DNA of 52,100 bases from an uncultured Lachnospiraceae bacterium (GTDB lineage Bacteria > Bacillota > Clostridia > Lachnospirales > Lachnospiraceae). A program made the position numbers and the translations under genes. The notes below the pieces were generated by a model. That model worked only from the letters and a program-made list of their open reading frames with translations, searched no databases and was not told the DNA's origin. Each line of letters opens with the position of its first letter. Positions within the stretch are counted from its first letter, which is position 1. Positions 18,360 through 26,366 of this stretch are shown in pieces. The stretch is taken from positions 1-52,100 of the forward strand of contig CANQSA010000017.1 in assembly GCA_947626415.1 (NCBI GenBank). The letters are read 5' to 3'.

Positions 18360-19448
18360 ATGGCTGAAAAGAAAAACAACAAACTGCAAATCCGAAACAG
18401 CACGGTGGATTTCCTTGTATTTACAAAGGACGCTCATGAAGATGGTATTGAAGTCCGTGTACAGAATTACGATGTATGGCTGACACAAAAGGCAATCGGT
18501 CAGCTTTTTGATGTGGATAGAAGCGTTGTTACAAAGCACCTTAAAAATATTTATGAAAGCGGCGAATTGTCCGAAAATTTAACTTGTGCAAATTTTGCAC
18601 AAGTTGCAGATAATGGGAAAACCTACCAATACAAATTCTATTCGTTGTCTGCTATTATCGCTGTCGGCTACCGTGTCAACTCCGGCAGGGCAACACAATT
18701 CCGTCAATGGGCAACAAAGGTGCTGGACACCTTTGCCAAGCAGGGATATGTCTTAGATAAAAGCAGGTTGATCAACGGCCAGATCTTCGACGAAGATTAT
18801 TTTGACCATCTGATTTCCGAAATACAGGAAATCAGGGCCAGCGAGCGCCGTTTCTACCAGAAAATCACGGACATTTACTCCACTGCTGTTGATTACTCCG
18901 CTGACAGTCAGATTACAAAAGATTTTTTTGCGACGGTACAGAATAAGATGCATTATGCCGTTCACGGAAATACTGCAGCGGAGGTTATTGTGGCAAGGGC
19001 CGACCGCACAAAGGATCATATGGGATTGTCTTCATGGCGCAACGCTCCCAATGGAAAGATTGTAAAAGCCGATGTTTCTATCGCAAAAAACTACTTGTCC
19101 GTTGATGAGATGCAGGAGCTAAACGAGATTGTCACGATGTATTTGGACTATGCCACAAGGCAGGCCAGGCGGCATATTCCCATGACAATGGCAGATTGGG
19201 CTTCCAAGTTGGATGCGTTTCTGCAATTCAATGATGCTGAAATTTTGCAAGACAAGGGAAAGGTTACTGCAACAATTGCCAAGGCTTTTGCAGAAAGTGA
19301 ATTTGAGCAGTACCGGATTATTCAAGACCGTTTGTATCAGAGCGATTTTGACCGTTTAGTTGCTGACACAAAGCCAAGTCAAAAATCAGGATTTCCGCAT
19401 ACCCTGCAGAACCAGCATTGCAAGCAGCATTCCGATTCCCAACAGTGA
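18360..19448 (+). CDS. rhuM: RhuM-family protein with aberrant C-terminus
   Basis: Member of the RhuM family, first named in a Salmonella pathogenicity island and widespread on mobile DNA; its biochemical role is unknown. The diagnostic segments are VWLTQKAIGQLFDVDRSVVTKH (residues about 40-61, helix-turn-helix like), the FYSLSAIIAVGYRVNS block, and FRQWATKVLDTF. The family-like part runs to about residue 338 (QSDFDRLVADTK). The last 24 residues are the antisense of the convergent YfhO gene, overlapping it by 63 bases. The natural end seems to have been lost at an insertion or recombination junction near 19372-19386. It has its own promoter right after the pgi terminator and no functional partner nearby, which suits a horizontally acquired single gene. 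Confidence 0.85.
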   Translation: MAEKKNNKLQIRNSTVDFLVFTKDAHEDGIEVRVQNYDVWLTQKAIGQLFDVDRSVVTKHLKNIYESGELSENLTCANFAQVADNGKTYQYKFYSLSAIIAVGYRVNSGRATQFRQWATKVLDTFAKQGYVLDKSRLINGQIFDEDYFDHLISEIQEIRASERRFYQKITDIYSTAVDYSADSQITKDFFATVQNKMHYAVHGNTAAEVIVARADRTKDHMGLSSWRNAPNGKIVKADVSIAKNYLSVDEMQELNEIVTMYLDYATRQARRHIPMTMADWASKLDAFLQFNDAEILQDKGKVTATIAKAFAESEFEQYRIIQDRLYQSDFDRLVADTKPSQKSGFPHTLQNQHCKQHSDSQQ

Positions 19449-21929
19449 CAGGCAGATGCCTGCCGTCCGAAACGGCGCATGGAAGCAGATCTCTACGGAA
19501 TGGGTTCCGGCCGCCATCGGAAAGCCGAGGAACGCATTGTCTGTTAATTCATAGCTTGTTTCCTGTCCGTCTACCAGAACCGTAAAGCCCTCATCATAGG
19601 GAATCGTTGTGGCAAAATACCCGTCCTGTTCCATAGAAATGGTTCCGGTCAGCCGATTGCTTTCTTTCCAGCGGGCGTCCGTCAGCCGGGAAAGGTTCTT
19701 TCCCTGTTCCCAGATCGTCTGATAGCTGACCTTTGAAATGGTAAGATCCGTCATTACATAGTCGGCAGGAGCTACAAAATCAATAGTCATGGTATTAAGC
19801 GGCTCTGCGCTGGAAACCATATAACGCAGATGAAAATTATCATTCGGCAGCGTAGCGTTTTTCCCGCTCAGCACATTCTGGATCAGATTGACTCGAATGC
19901 AGGCGCGGGTATTCGGACGTTCCAATATCTGTGTATTTACGACATAGAGATCTTCCTGCAGGGAAGAGGGCAGTTCGATCACAGCGGAACGGGTGCCGGA
20001 GGAAGCAGGTATTGTTACCCGGTAGTCACCCCGGATCGTCGGTACAAAGGATAATGCGGAAAGATCCGGTTTCAGATTGACCGGCTCGTAGGGGGAGACA
20101 TACACATCCGGCAGTTCTCGGTCAACTACGATATAACGCAAAACAGCAAATTCCTTATCTTCGGGAGATAAGGTCCGGTATTCCCGAAGACTCATCAGTT
20201 CATATCCGCCGAAACCGATCGAATACACGTCCGGATTCTGGTACAGCGTAAAATAACCGTCTTTGGCAATGGGAGTATAGCCGGCGGGCGCTCCATAATC
20301 CGATACCAGATATTTCACGCCCATGAACCGCTGATACAGCGCGTCATTGGGAACCGTGACGGAAATCGGGTTTACCGTCGGATTGGCAAGCAGGATATCG
20401 TTATAACAGAAATCCCGGTAATAGCGGTTATAGGCAGAGGAATAAAAGCCGGTGCCGTAAAATCCTGTCCCGAAATACTGATTGTTCGTGGCTTTGGGCG
20501 CGGACATATCTCCGCTTCGGAAGACAGAAGGCGAGGAATCGGCCGTGATCGCGTTTTCAAGCAGCGCGTTTTTGACCGGACTGTGCATATAAGCGGCCGT
20601 TTCTGTTTTTAAAAGCCCACAGGAAACATTGACTGCAATGCAGGTGATCATGGCGGTCAGGCAGCAGGGCAGAAAGAAAATCCAGCTTTTACGGTATTTC
20701 TGCGCCAGCCGGATTCCAAGCAGACAGAGCCCAAGATCCGGTATCAAGCACAGGGAAACGGGCGTTTCCAAAAAAGCAGGGATCGCCAGCAGGAGCAGGA
20801 TGGGCGCGGCAATCAGATAAGGCTTTAACTGCAGCCGGCAGTCCCGCACCTCACAGCAGAAGCAGCCGATCATATAGCAGACCAGCGGCAAAAACGGAAT
20901 CAGCGCTTTGGTCCGTAAATACAGCAGTCCGTTGAGAAAATAGAGGAATAAGGGCAGGCAGGTAAATAAAAGGACAAACGCAGCCATAAATTTGCTGCCG
21001 GCCTTTTTCCTGTGCAGGAGAAAATAGAGGATCGCCAGAAATCCCACTGCGGTCACGCCGATGCCGTAAGCGCTGTAAGCGACGCCGGTGAGGGAGAGTT
21101 TCGGAATCAATAACTGGGATAAGGTCTGTCCTTCTCCGGCTTCGTCGCCCCGTCCTGCAAGAAGGGCGTACAGTGTCGGCAGCAGCAGAACGCCTGCCAT
21201 AAAAATACCGGTCAGCAGGCAGTAAGCATATCGCCAGGCAGCAGACAAAAAAGTGCGGACGCACAGTTTTTCCGTGGTGCCGATATATTTATACACGGCA
21301 AAAAAGGTCAGGGCAAACAGCGCGGATACGCTGAAGAAATAGCTGGTCATAAGCATAAGGAATACGCTGACAGCCAAAAGCCCGCCTTTTTTCTTTGCAT
21401 ACAGCCGTTCGATCCCCATATAGGCAAGGATCAGAAACGGCATGTACTGTACAAACATCACCTGCTTGTGGCTGTGATAGATAAGCGGCGCGGCGCAGGA
21501 AAACAGAAAGGCGCTAAACCACGCCATGCGCGGGGAGAAGTCCTTTTTGCGCATCCAGTAATAAAACAGCCAAGCAGAAAGGATCGTAACGATCAGATTG
21601 GAAACGATCGTATAATCCACCATACTGACCCAGGGGAGACAGTAGGAAAGCAGGGTAAAGGGACTTAAAAATCCGTGATATGCAAAATAGTAGATGTTCT
21701 GTCCCGCTCCCAGGTCCGGCGCAAATTCCGGAAACAGCTCTCCGGTCTGATAGAAATGCTGCCGGAAATAGTCCGGAAGGACGCTGTGCTGACTGACCCA
21801 GTCCACATCCGCACCGTAAATATAGGTACCGTGGGTGATCAGAGCGGCCACCAGCAGAACCCAGCCGGCCAGCAATGTCAGATGAACAGCCGTGGAAGCG
21901 GAGAATCGTTTTATGAAATCGCGGTTCAT
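19386..21929 (-). CDS. YfhO-family multi-pass membrane protein (second copy)
   Basis: Large membrane protein of 847 residues laid out like the YfhO gene at 3833. A first helix lies near residues 16-38, more than ten helices follow to about 430, then an extracytoplasmic domain of about 380 residues, then a final helix near the C-terminus with a short basic tail. The extracytoplasmic domain has beta-sandwich-like stretches ending in YDEGFTVLVDGQ and PMAAGTHSVEI. In the first copy the equivalent ending is YADGWSASVDGK and LEPGTHEIRL, so the two are paralogues. Family members are linked to surface-glycan glycosylation. The ATG is preceded by GGAG on the minus strand. Its stop codon lies inside the overlapping, convergent rhuM reading frame. 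Confidence 0.8.
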   Translation of the reverse strand: MNRDFIKRFSASTAVHLTLLAGWVLLVAALITHGTYIYGADVDWVSQHSVLPDYFRQHFYQTGELFPEFAPDLGAGQNIYYFAYHGFLSPFTLLSYCLPWVSMVDYTIVSNLIVTILSAWLFYYWMRKKDFSPRMAWFSAFLFSCAAPLIYHSHKQVMFVQYMPFLILAYMGIERLYAKKKGGLLAVSVFLMLMTSYFFSVSALFALTFFAVYKYIGTTEKLCVRTFLSAAWRYAYCLLTGIFMAGVLLLPTLYALLAGRGDEAGEGQTLSQLLIPKLSLTGVAYSAYGIGVTAVGFLAILYFLLHRKKAGSKFMAAFVLLFTCLPLFLYFLNGLLYLRTKALIPFLPLVCYMIGCFCCEVRDCRLQLKPYLIAAPILLLLAIPAFLETPVSLCLIPDLGLCLLGIRLAQKYRKSWIFFLPCCLTAMITCIAVNVSCGLLKTETAAYMHSPVKNALLENAITADSSPSVFRSGDMSAPKATNNQYFGTGFYGTGFYSSAYNRYYRDFCYNDILLANPTVNPISVTVPNDALYQRFMGVKYLVSDYGAPAGYTPIAKDGYFTLYQNPDVYSIGFGGYELMSLREYRTLSPEDKEFAVLRYIVVDRELPDVYVSPYEPVNLKPDLSALSFVPTIRGDYRVTIPASSGTRSAVIELPSSLQEDLYVVNTQILERPNTRACIRVNLIQNVLSGKNATLPNDNFHLRYMVSSAEPLNTMTIDFVAPADYVMTDLTISKVSYQTIWEQGKNLSRLTDARWKESNRLTGTISMEQDGYFATTIPYDEGFTVLVDGQETSYELTDNAFLGFPMAAGTHSVEICFHAPFRTAGICLSLLGIGMLLAMLVLQGMRKS

Positions 21930-21970
21930 TTTACGCTCCGTAAAGTTATAATTGCAATCGTATATCAGGA

Positions 21971-22000
21971 TAAGATTCTACATGCTACGGTAAGATTCTA
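21971..22000. repeat. direct repeat between YfhO and PIG-L genes
   Basis: TAAGATTCTAC occurs twice, starting at 21971 and 21991, exactly 20 bases apart, in the divergent intergenic region. It may be a regulator site shared by both genes. Confidence 0.4.
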
Positions 22001-22041
22001 CCACAAGATGCAGAAAAAATCTTCATTTTTTGATAAATATG

Positions 22042-22050
22042 TGATAGAAT
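22042..22050 (+). promoter_or_regulatory. extended -10 promoter of the PIG-L gene
   Basis: TGATAGAAT has the TGn extension before a -10 box (TAGAAT). No convincing -35 box is seen. The start codon is 53 bases further on. Confidence 0.4.
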
Positions 22051-22102
22051 TTTATTGGTTACGGGATAAGGAGTCTGTCTGAAAGAGACAGAACGTGAAA
22101 CA

Positions 22103-22861
22103 ATGGAAGAAACGATTGAGGAACAAGAGAAAATAAAAAAAAGAAAAGGGAAACGCTGGTGGAAGATTTTGCTGGGGATATTGGCCGGCGGAATATTGGC
22201 CCTGGGAATTTATACCATCGTGGTTTTGTATCCGTTTCTGAATCTGCCTGCCGTAACGAAAGAACAGCTGGACGGACTGCAGTTAGACGGCTTTGATAAG
22301 GTTATGATCGTGGCGCATCCGGATGATGAACTGCTCTGGGGCGGCCAGCATCTGCTGCAGGATAATTATCTGGTGGTATGCATCACCAGAGGCTATGACG
22401 AAGTCAGACGGGCGGAGTTTGAGGCTGTCTTAAAGGAAACGGGAGATAAAGGCCTGATCTTATCTTATCCGGATAAGATTGGAAATAAACGGAGCAGCTG
22501 GTCTTTGTGGCGCGAAGCCATCGAAACGGATATCGCGGAAGTGCTCTCTTATAAAGAGTGGGAGCAGGTAGTCAGCCACAATGCGGCAGGGGAATACGGC
22601 CACCAGCATCACATCATGACGCATGAGATTGTTGATCGGGAATATAAAGAGACGGACTGTAAGGCGGCGCTTTCCTGGTTCGGAACCTATTATGTCAATG
22701 ACCGGATTCCCTATGATCTGGAGGAAATGGATAAAACCGATTATAACCGGAAGCGGGAGATCATGAAACTGTATGAAAGCCAGAGGGGGACACTGCGGAA
22801 GCTGTATCATATGATGCCGTATGAGCACTGGATTTCTGCGGATGAAGCGGCAGATAACTGA
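22103..22861 (+). CDS. membrane-anchored PIG-L/LmbE-family deacetylase
   Basis: Zinc-dependent N-deacetylase-like protein of 252 residues. A basic N-terminus and a single helix (about residues 22-45) anchor it, leaving the catalytic domain outside the cell. The metal motif AHPDDE lies at residues 71-76, with H72 and D75 as ligands, and HQHH near residue 168 gives the third ligand. PIG-L family enzymes remove acetyl groups from GlcNAc-type sugars on lipids or small molecules. An extracytoplasmic form near surface-glycan genes suggests modification of an exported sugar, by inference. The MarR gene follows 23 bases after the stop, likely in the same transcript. The ribosome site is weak. Confidence 0.82.
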   Translation: MEETIEEQEKIKKRKGKRWWKILLGILAGGILALGIYTIVVLYPFLNLPAVTKEQLDGLQLDGFDKVMIVAHPDDELLWGGQHLLQDNYLVVCITRGYDEVRRAEFEAVLKETGDKGLILSYPDKIGNKRSSWSLWREAIETDIAEVLSYKEWEQVVSHNAAGEYGHQHHIMTHEIVDREYKETDCKAALSWFGTYYVNDRIPYDLEEMDKTDYNRKREIMKLYESQRGTLRKLYHMMPYEHWISADEAADN

Positions 22862-22884
22862 AAATTGGTATGAGGAGGGAGAAC

Positions 22885-23313
22885 ATGGAACGGTATGAAA
22901 CCGTGAACGGAATTGTAGTCAAACTATTTAATGAGATTCTGGATGTGGAAAAAAACGCCGTGATCACCGGTGAATTTACGGATATCACGAACAACGATAT
23001 GCATATCATGGACGCCATCGGAACCGGTGAGCCTAAGAATATGTCTACGGTCGCAAAAACATTGGATGTGACGCTGGGAACCCTGACGATCGCCGTAAAC
23101 AGCCTGGTAAAAAAAGGCTATGTGAAACGGGAACGCAGCGAACGGGACAAGCGGGTAGTGCTGATCTCCCTGCTGCCGAAAGGCGCGCGGGCTTACGCGC
23201 ATCACCGGAAATTTCATCAGGATATGATCCGGGCGCTTTTGGGGGAACTGAAGGAAGAAGAAATTGAGGTTTTGATCAAAGCATTAAAAAATCTGCGGGA
23301 TTTTCTGAACTGA
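22885..23313 (+). CDS. MarR-family regulator, FabT-like
   Basis: A 142-residue winged-helix regulator. The recognition segment KTLDVTLGTLTIAVNSLVKK and the wing ERSERDKRVV follow MarR architecture. The match by memory to FabT, the fatty-acid-synthesis repressor of Firmicutes, is good throughout, including MHIMDAIG and VTLGTLT. FabT normally sits at the head of the fab operon. Here it follows a PIG-L gene, with no fatty-acid gene in view, so its targets may be the fab genes elsewhere or local surface genes. ATG 22885 is preferred since AGGAGGG lies 5 bases upstream; an ATG at 22870 precedes that site. A terminator overlaps the 3' end. Confidence 0.75.
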   Translation: MERYETVNGIVVKLFNEILDVEKNAVITGEFTDITNNDMHIMDAIGTGEPKNMSTVAKTLDVTLGTLTIAVNSLVKKGYVKRERSERDKRVVLISLLPKGARAYAHHRKFHQDMIRALLGELKEEEIEVLIKALKNLRDFLN

Positions 23314-23331
23314 TCGGGAATCCCGCTTTTT
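23295..23331 (+). terminator. terminator overlapping the MarR stop codon
   Basis: Arms GCGGGATT (23295-23302) and AATCCCGC (23319-23326) followed by five T. The stop codon lies in the loop. Confidence 0.8.
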
Positions 23332-23340
23332 CAAACCTAT

Positions 23341-25689
23341 TTATACATGGGTGATCAGGACTTCGCATCTTCCGGAGATATGCAGCTTTTTATCACCTGC
23401 CGGAATAAAGAAACAGTCGCCCATGCGGAATGAGGCGGAATGGGATTCCACCGTAAGAGAACCGTGACCCTTTGTAATGACAACGGCCTGGAAGGAAGTA
23501 CTGTCAACCGGCAGATCCAGGGTATCCGCAACCGAGTATTTTACGGTCTCAAAATATTTGCATCGGCAGAGAACCTCCTCAGTCGCGTTATCTTTCAGAG
23601 GTTCCGGTTTCCATTCCCGGGTGGCGGCGGCTTCCATAGGAGCGGTATTGACTACCGCCAGAGATTTCCGGATATGGAGCGGCCGGCGTTTATTGAATTT
23701 GTCGCGCCGGTTGTAGTCGTACATCCGGTAAGTACAGTTAGAATTCTGCTGGATCTCACAGATCAGGATCCCGGCGCCGATGGCGTGGATCGTACCTGTC
23801 TCTACAAAGAAAGAGTCGCCTTTCTGTACGGGCACTTTATTCAGCACCTCCAGCAATGTATTTTCTCGGATCCGTTTCCGTAGCTCCGCTTTGCTGATCT
23901 CCCGGTTTAATCCGTAATAAATATAGGAATCTTTGGCGCAGTCCATCACATACCACATTTCGTTTTTTCCATATTCTTTCTCGTGCGTCAGGGCATAGTC
24001 GTCGCCCGGATGGATCTGTACAGACAGCGGTTTCGCCGCATCGATAAATTTGATTAATAAGGGAAAGCGGTCATAGTGGGTACATTTCCAGCCCAGCGCC
24101 TCTTTGCCGATAATATTTAAATAATCCTGAAAAGGCATCCCGTCATACTGACCGCCGGAAATGGAAGCCATTCCGTCCGGATGGGCTGATAACTCCCAGC
24201 TCTCTGCGACAGTTTCCAGCGGGCAGTTTTTCTTTAATTCGGTTTTGATCCGGGTCCCGCCCCAAAGGTAATCTTTAAAAGCCGGAGCCATTTTTACAAA
24301 TTCACAGGGGGCGGAGGCAGGATCTGCAATGCCGGCTGCCTGCGTAAGCTTATCCGTATGGCTGCCGGTCAGAGCCTGTTCTATGCTGACTTCCATGATC
24401 GTAATGGGATTATCGGTAGGGTTAGAGGCGGAATGCGGGATCCCCATGGAAAAAGAAAGACTTTCTCCGGGATGGTATTCCCGGGTCGTCGCGCCCAGTG
24501 TGATCTCTGCCGTACCATTGACCAGGAACCATTGCGCGGTACGGGATTCGTCAATGGGAAAATCCGTTACCATACCGGGCGAGATCGTAATTTTATTGAC
24601 CAGACAGTTATCCTGCCTGGATAAGATCTCATTCATTCCCCAGACATGATAAAACCGGGTATTGTTGTCAAAATAGTCACGATATTCGTCTTTGTGTTCG
24701 GCGGCGATCTGCTTGATCTGATCCGCCGTATCCCTGTTGGTTATATACAGCGCGTCATCCGTATTTACAATGATAGCGTCGGAAATTCCGTTTACGACTA
24801 CAAGACGGTCGGAGGTATGGTTAATGACGGTGGTATCCTGACAATGATGGAGGATGATATTTTCCTTATCGGAATCCAGCGCGTACTTATCATAGGCGCG
24901 CAGGCTGCCGATATCCCGCCATGCATAATCACATTTCAGCGCGTAAAGCTTGTCTGTCTTAGTCAGCAGAACTTCATCTATGCTGATCATAGGCAGATCG
25001 CTCATCAGAGCAGACGGGAAAAAAACCACGCCGTCTTTTTCGGCTGCCAGATGGATATTCTGCTCACAGGCAGTATACAGTTCCGGAGAACAGAGCTCTA
25101 ATTCCTTCAGAAAATCCTGAATGCGAAATGTAAGAATCCCCATATTCCAGCAATAATCTCCGGAGGAGAAGAAACGGGCGGAAACTTCGATGGGAGGGCG
25201 GTATATGAACTCCGTGACCCGCTTGGATGCCGGATCCCATTTCAGATAAGAAAACCGGCTGCTTGCTTTCTGCGGCTCCATAACCTGCGTTACGATCCGC
25301 CCGGTCTGCGCGATATCCTTTGCCTCCATGACAAATTCCGCGTAGGAAGCGCCTACCAGCAGATGATCCGAAGTGATTACCATAACGACTTCATCCGGAT
25401 CGCAGAACATAGCAGTGAGCGCCAGAGAAGGACCGGTCCGATGACCGGAGGACTCGACAAACAGGCGGTACTTCAGCCCCTGAAAAGCAATGAGCTGCTC
25501 TTCCACAATGAATTGAAAGTCCTGCTGCGTGATGATAAAAAATTCGTCACAGTAGGACATATTTCTGGCAATCGTTTCCTGAAACAGGGAACGCCCTTTA
25601 TTAAAATGAATAAATTGTTTTGGATATTTATGGCGCGACAACGGCCACAGCGTATCCCCTGTGCCGCCGGCCAGAACAAAGCATTTCAT
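23341..25689 (-). CDS. composite ManC-like / type I phosphomannose isomerase
   Basis: A 782-residue fusion. Residues 1-340 look like a mannose-1-phosphate guanylyltransferase domain (FVLAGG at 4-9, WPLSR, YPKQF at 22-26, SDH at 107-109). Residues 345-437 resemble the cupin of type II phosphomannose isomerase. Residues 463-782 are a type I (ManA) isomerase with metal ligands Q558/H560 in QIHP, E577 in NEMWYV and H635 in TIHAIGAG. The N-terminal part is abnormal: the GTR of the nucleotide loop is DT at 12-13, the EKP lysine is missing (FIYRPP), and the PETGY loop is ASSRF. The cupin also lost the RAEHW ligands. The C-terminal isomerase appears competent and would make mannose 6-phosphate for GDP-mannose. 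ATG 25689 is preceded by GGAGG; longer frames lack one. Confidence 0.85.
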   Translation of the reverse strand: MKCFVLAGGTGDTLWPLSRHKYPKQFIHFNKGRSLFQETIARNMSYCDEFFIITQQDFQFIVEEQLIAFQGLKYRLFVESSGHRTGPSLALTAMFCDPDEVVMVITSDHLLVGASYAEFVMEAKDIAQTGRIVTQVMEPQKASSRFSYLKWDPASKRVTEFIYRPPIEVSARFFSSGDYCWNMGILTFRIQDFLKELELCSPELYTACEQNIHLAAEKDGVVFFPSALMSDLPMISIDEVLLTKTDKLYALKCDYAWRDIGSLRAYDKYALDSDKENIILHHCQDTTVINHTSDRLVVVNGISDAIIVNTDDALYITNRDTADQIKQIAAEHKDEYRDYFDNNTRFYHVWGMNEILSRQDNCLVNKITISPGMVTDFPIDESRTAQWFLVNGTAEITLGATTREYHPGESLSFSMGIPHSASNPTDNPITIMEVSIEQALTGSHTDKLTQAAGIADPASAPCEFVKMAPAFKDYLWGGTRIKTELKKNCPLETVAESWELSAHPDGMASISGGQYDGMPFQDYLNIIGKEALGWKCTHYDRFPLLIKFIDAAKPLSVQIHPGDDYALTHEKEYGKNEMWYVMDCAKDSYIYYGLNREISKAELRKRIRENTLLEVLNKVPVQKGDSFFVETGTIHAIGAGILICEIQQNSNCTYRMYDYNRRDKFNKRRPLHIRKSLAVVNTAPMEAAATREWKPEPLKDNATEEVLCRCKYFETVKYSVADTLDLPVDSTSFQAVVITKGHGSLTVESHSASFRMGDCFFIPAGDKKLHISGRCEVLITHV

Positions 25690-25728
25690 GCAGATTCCTC
25701 CACAATTATAAAATAATATCCTGTTTGT

Positions 25729-25757
25729 ATTGTACTTCTTTTCCCGGGGGTTAGCAA
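25729..25757 (-). promoter_or_regulatory. promoter of the composite isomerase gene
   Basis: On the minus strand TTGCTA (plus 25752-25757) and TACAAT (plus 25729-25734) are separated by 17 bases; the start codon is 40 bases downstream. Confidence 0.65.
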
Positions 25758-25859
25758 TACGAAAAATATGAATAAATGGTGACAAATCATAAAAAAATGT
25801 AAAAAATGTAGTATTTTTGTATTTGCAGGTGTAAAATGAAATAGAACAAAGGAGGAGTT

Positions 25860-26363
25860 ATGAGGATTCGGGAAAAGCAGGGTTTCAAATATGGCTGGTG
25901 GGTTCCGGCAGCCGTTATGATGGCTGTGATCTTTTTATTTTCCGCACAGGATGATCTGGAATCCTCGGCAGTCAGCCTGGGATTTACACAGCAGGTGATC
26001 ACGCAGGTAACAGAATGGATAGAACCGGAGATCACAGAGGCGCAGCGGACAGAGATCATATTGTATTGGGAACCGATCATACGGAAGCTGGCGCATTTTA
26101 CGGAATATGCGGTGCTGGCCGCGCTGGCTGCCGCTGCATTTTACAGGGTACACGGATTTCGGGGAATCCGCTGGATGATCTCGGCATGGCTGTTTGCTAC
26201 CGGGTATGCTGTCATCGATGAGTGTCATCAGATTTTTGTGCCCGGAAGGGCCGGTCGTCTGCTGGATATCGGGATCGACAGCGCTGGGGCGCTGACCGGT
26301 CTGGTGATTTTATTTGGGATTTACAGCCTGTATCAGAACAGGAGAAAAAAGGAGGAGGTTTAA
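25860..26363 (+). CDS. VanZ-family membrane protein
   Basis: A 167-residue protein with four or five membrane helices. It carries the VanZ block KLAHFTEYAVLAALA and the following DECHQIFVPGRAGRLLDIGIDS region, both family hallmarks. VanZ itself gives low-level teicoplanin resistance by an unresolved mechanism, but most family members in Clostridia are of unknown function and are not resistance genes by themselves. AAAGGAGG precedes the ATG. The metallo-hydrolase gene starts three bases after its stop, so the two are probably co-transcribed. Confidence 0.85.
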   Translation: MRIREKQGFKYGWWVPAAVMMAVIFLFSAQDDLESSAVSLGFTQQVITQVTEWIEPEITEAQRTEIILYWEPIIRKLAHFTEYAVLAALAAAAFYRVHGFRGIRWMISAWLFATGYAVIDECHQIFVPGRAGRLLDIGIDSAGALTGLVILFGIYSLYQNRRKKEEV

Positions 26364-26366
26364 CGA

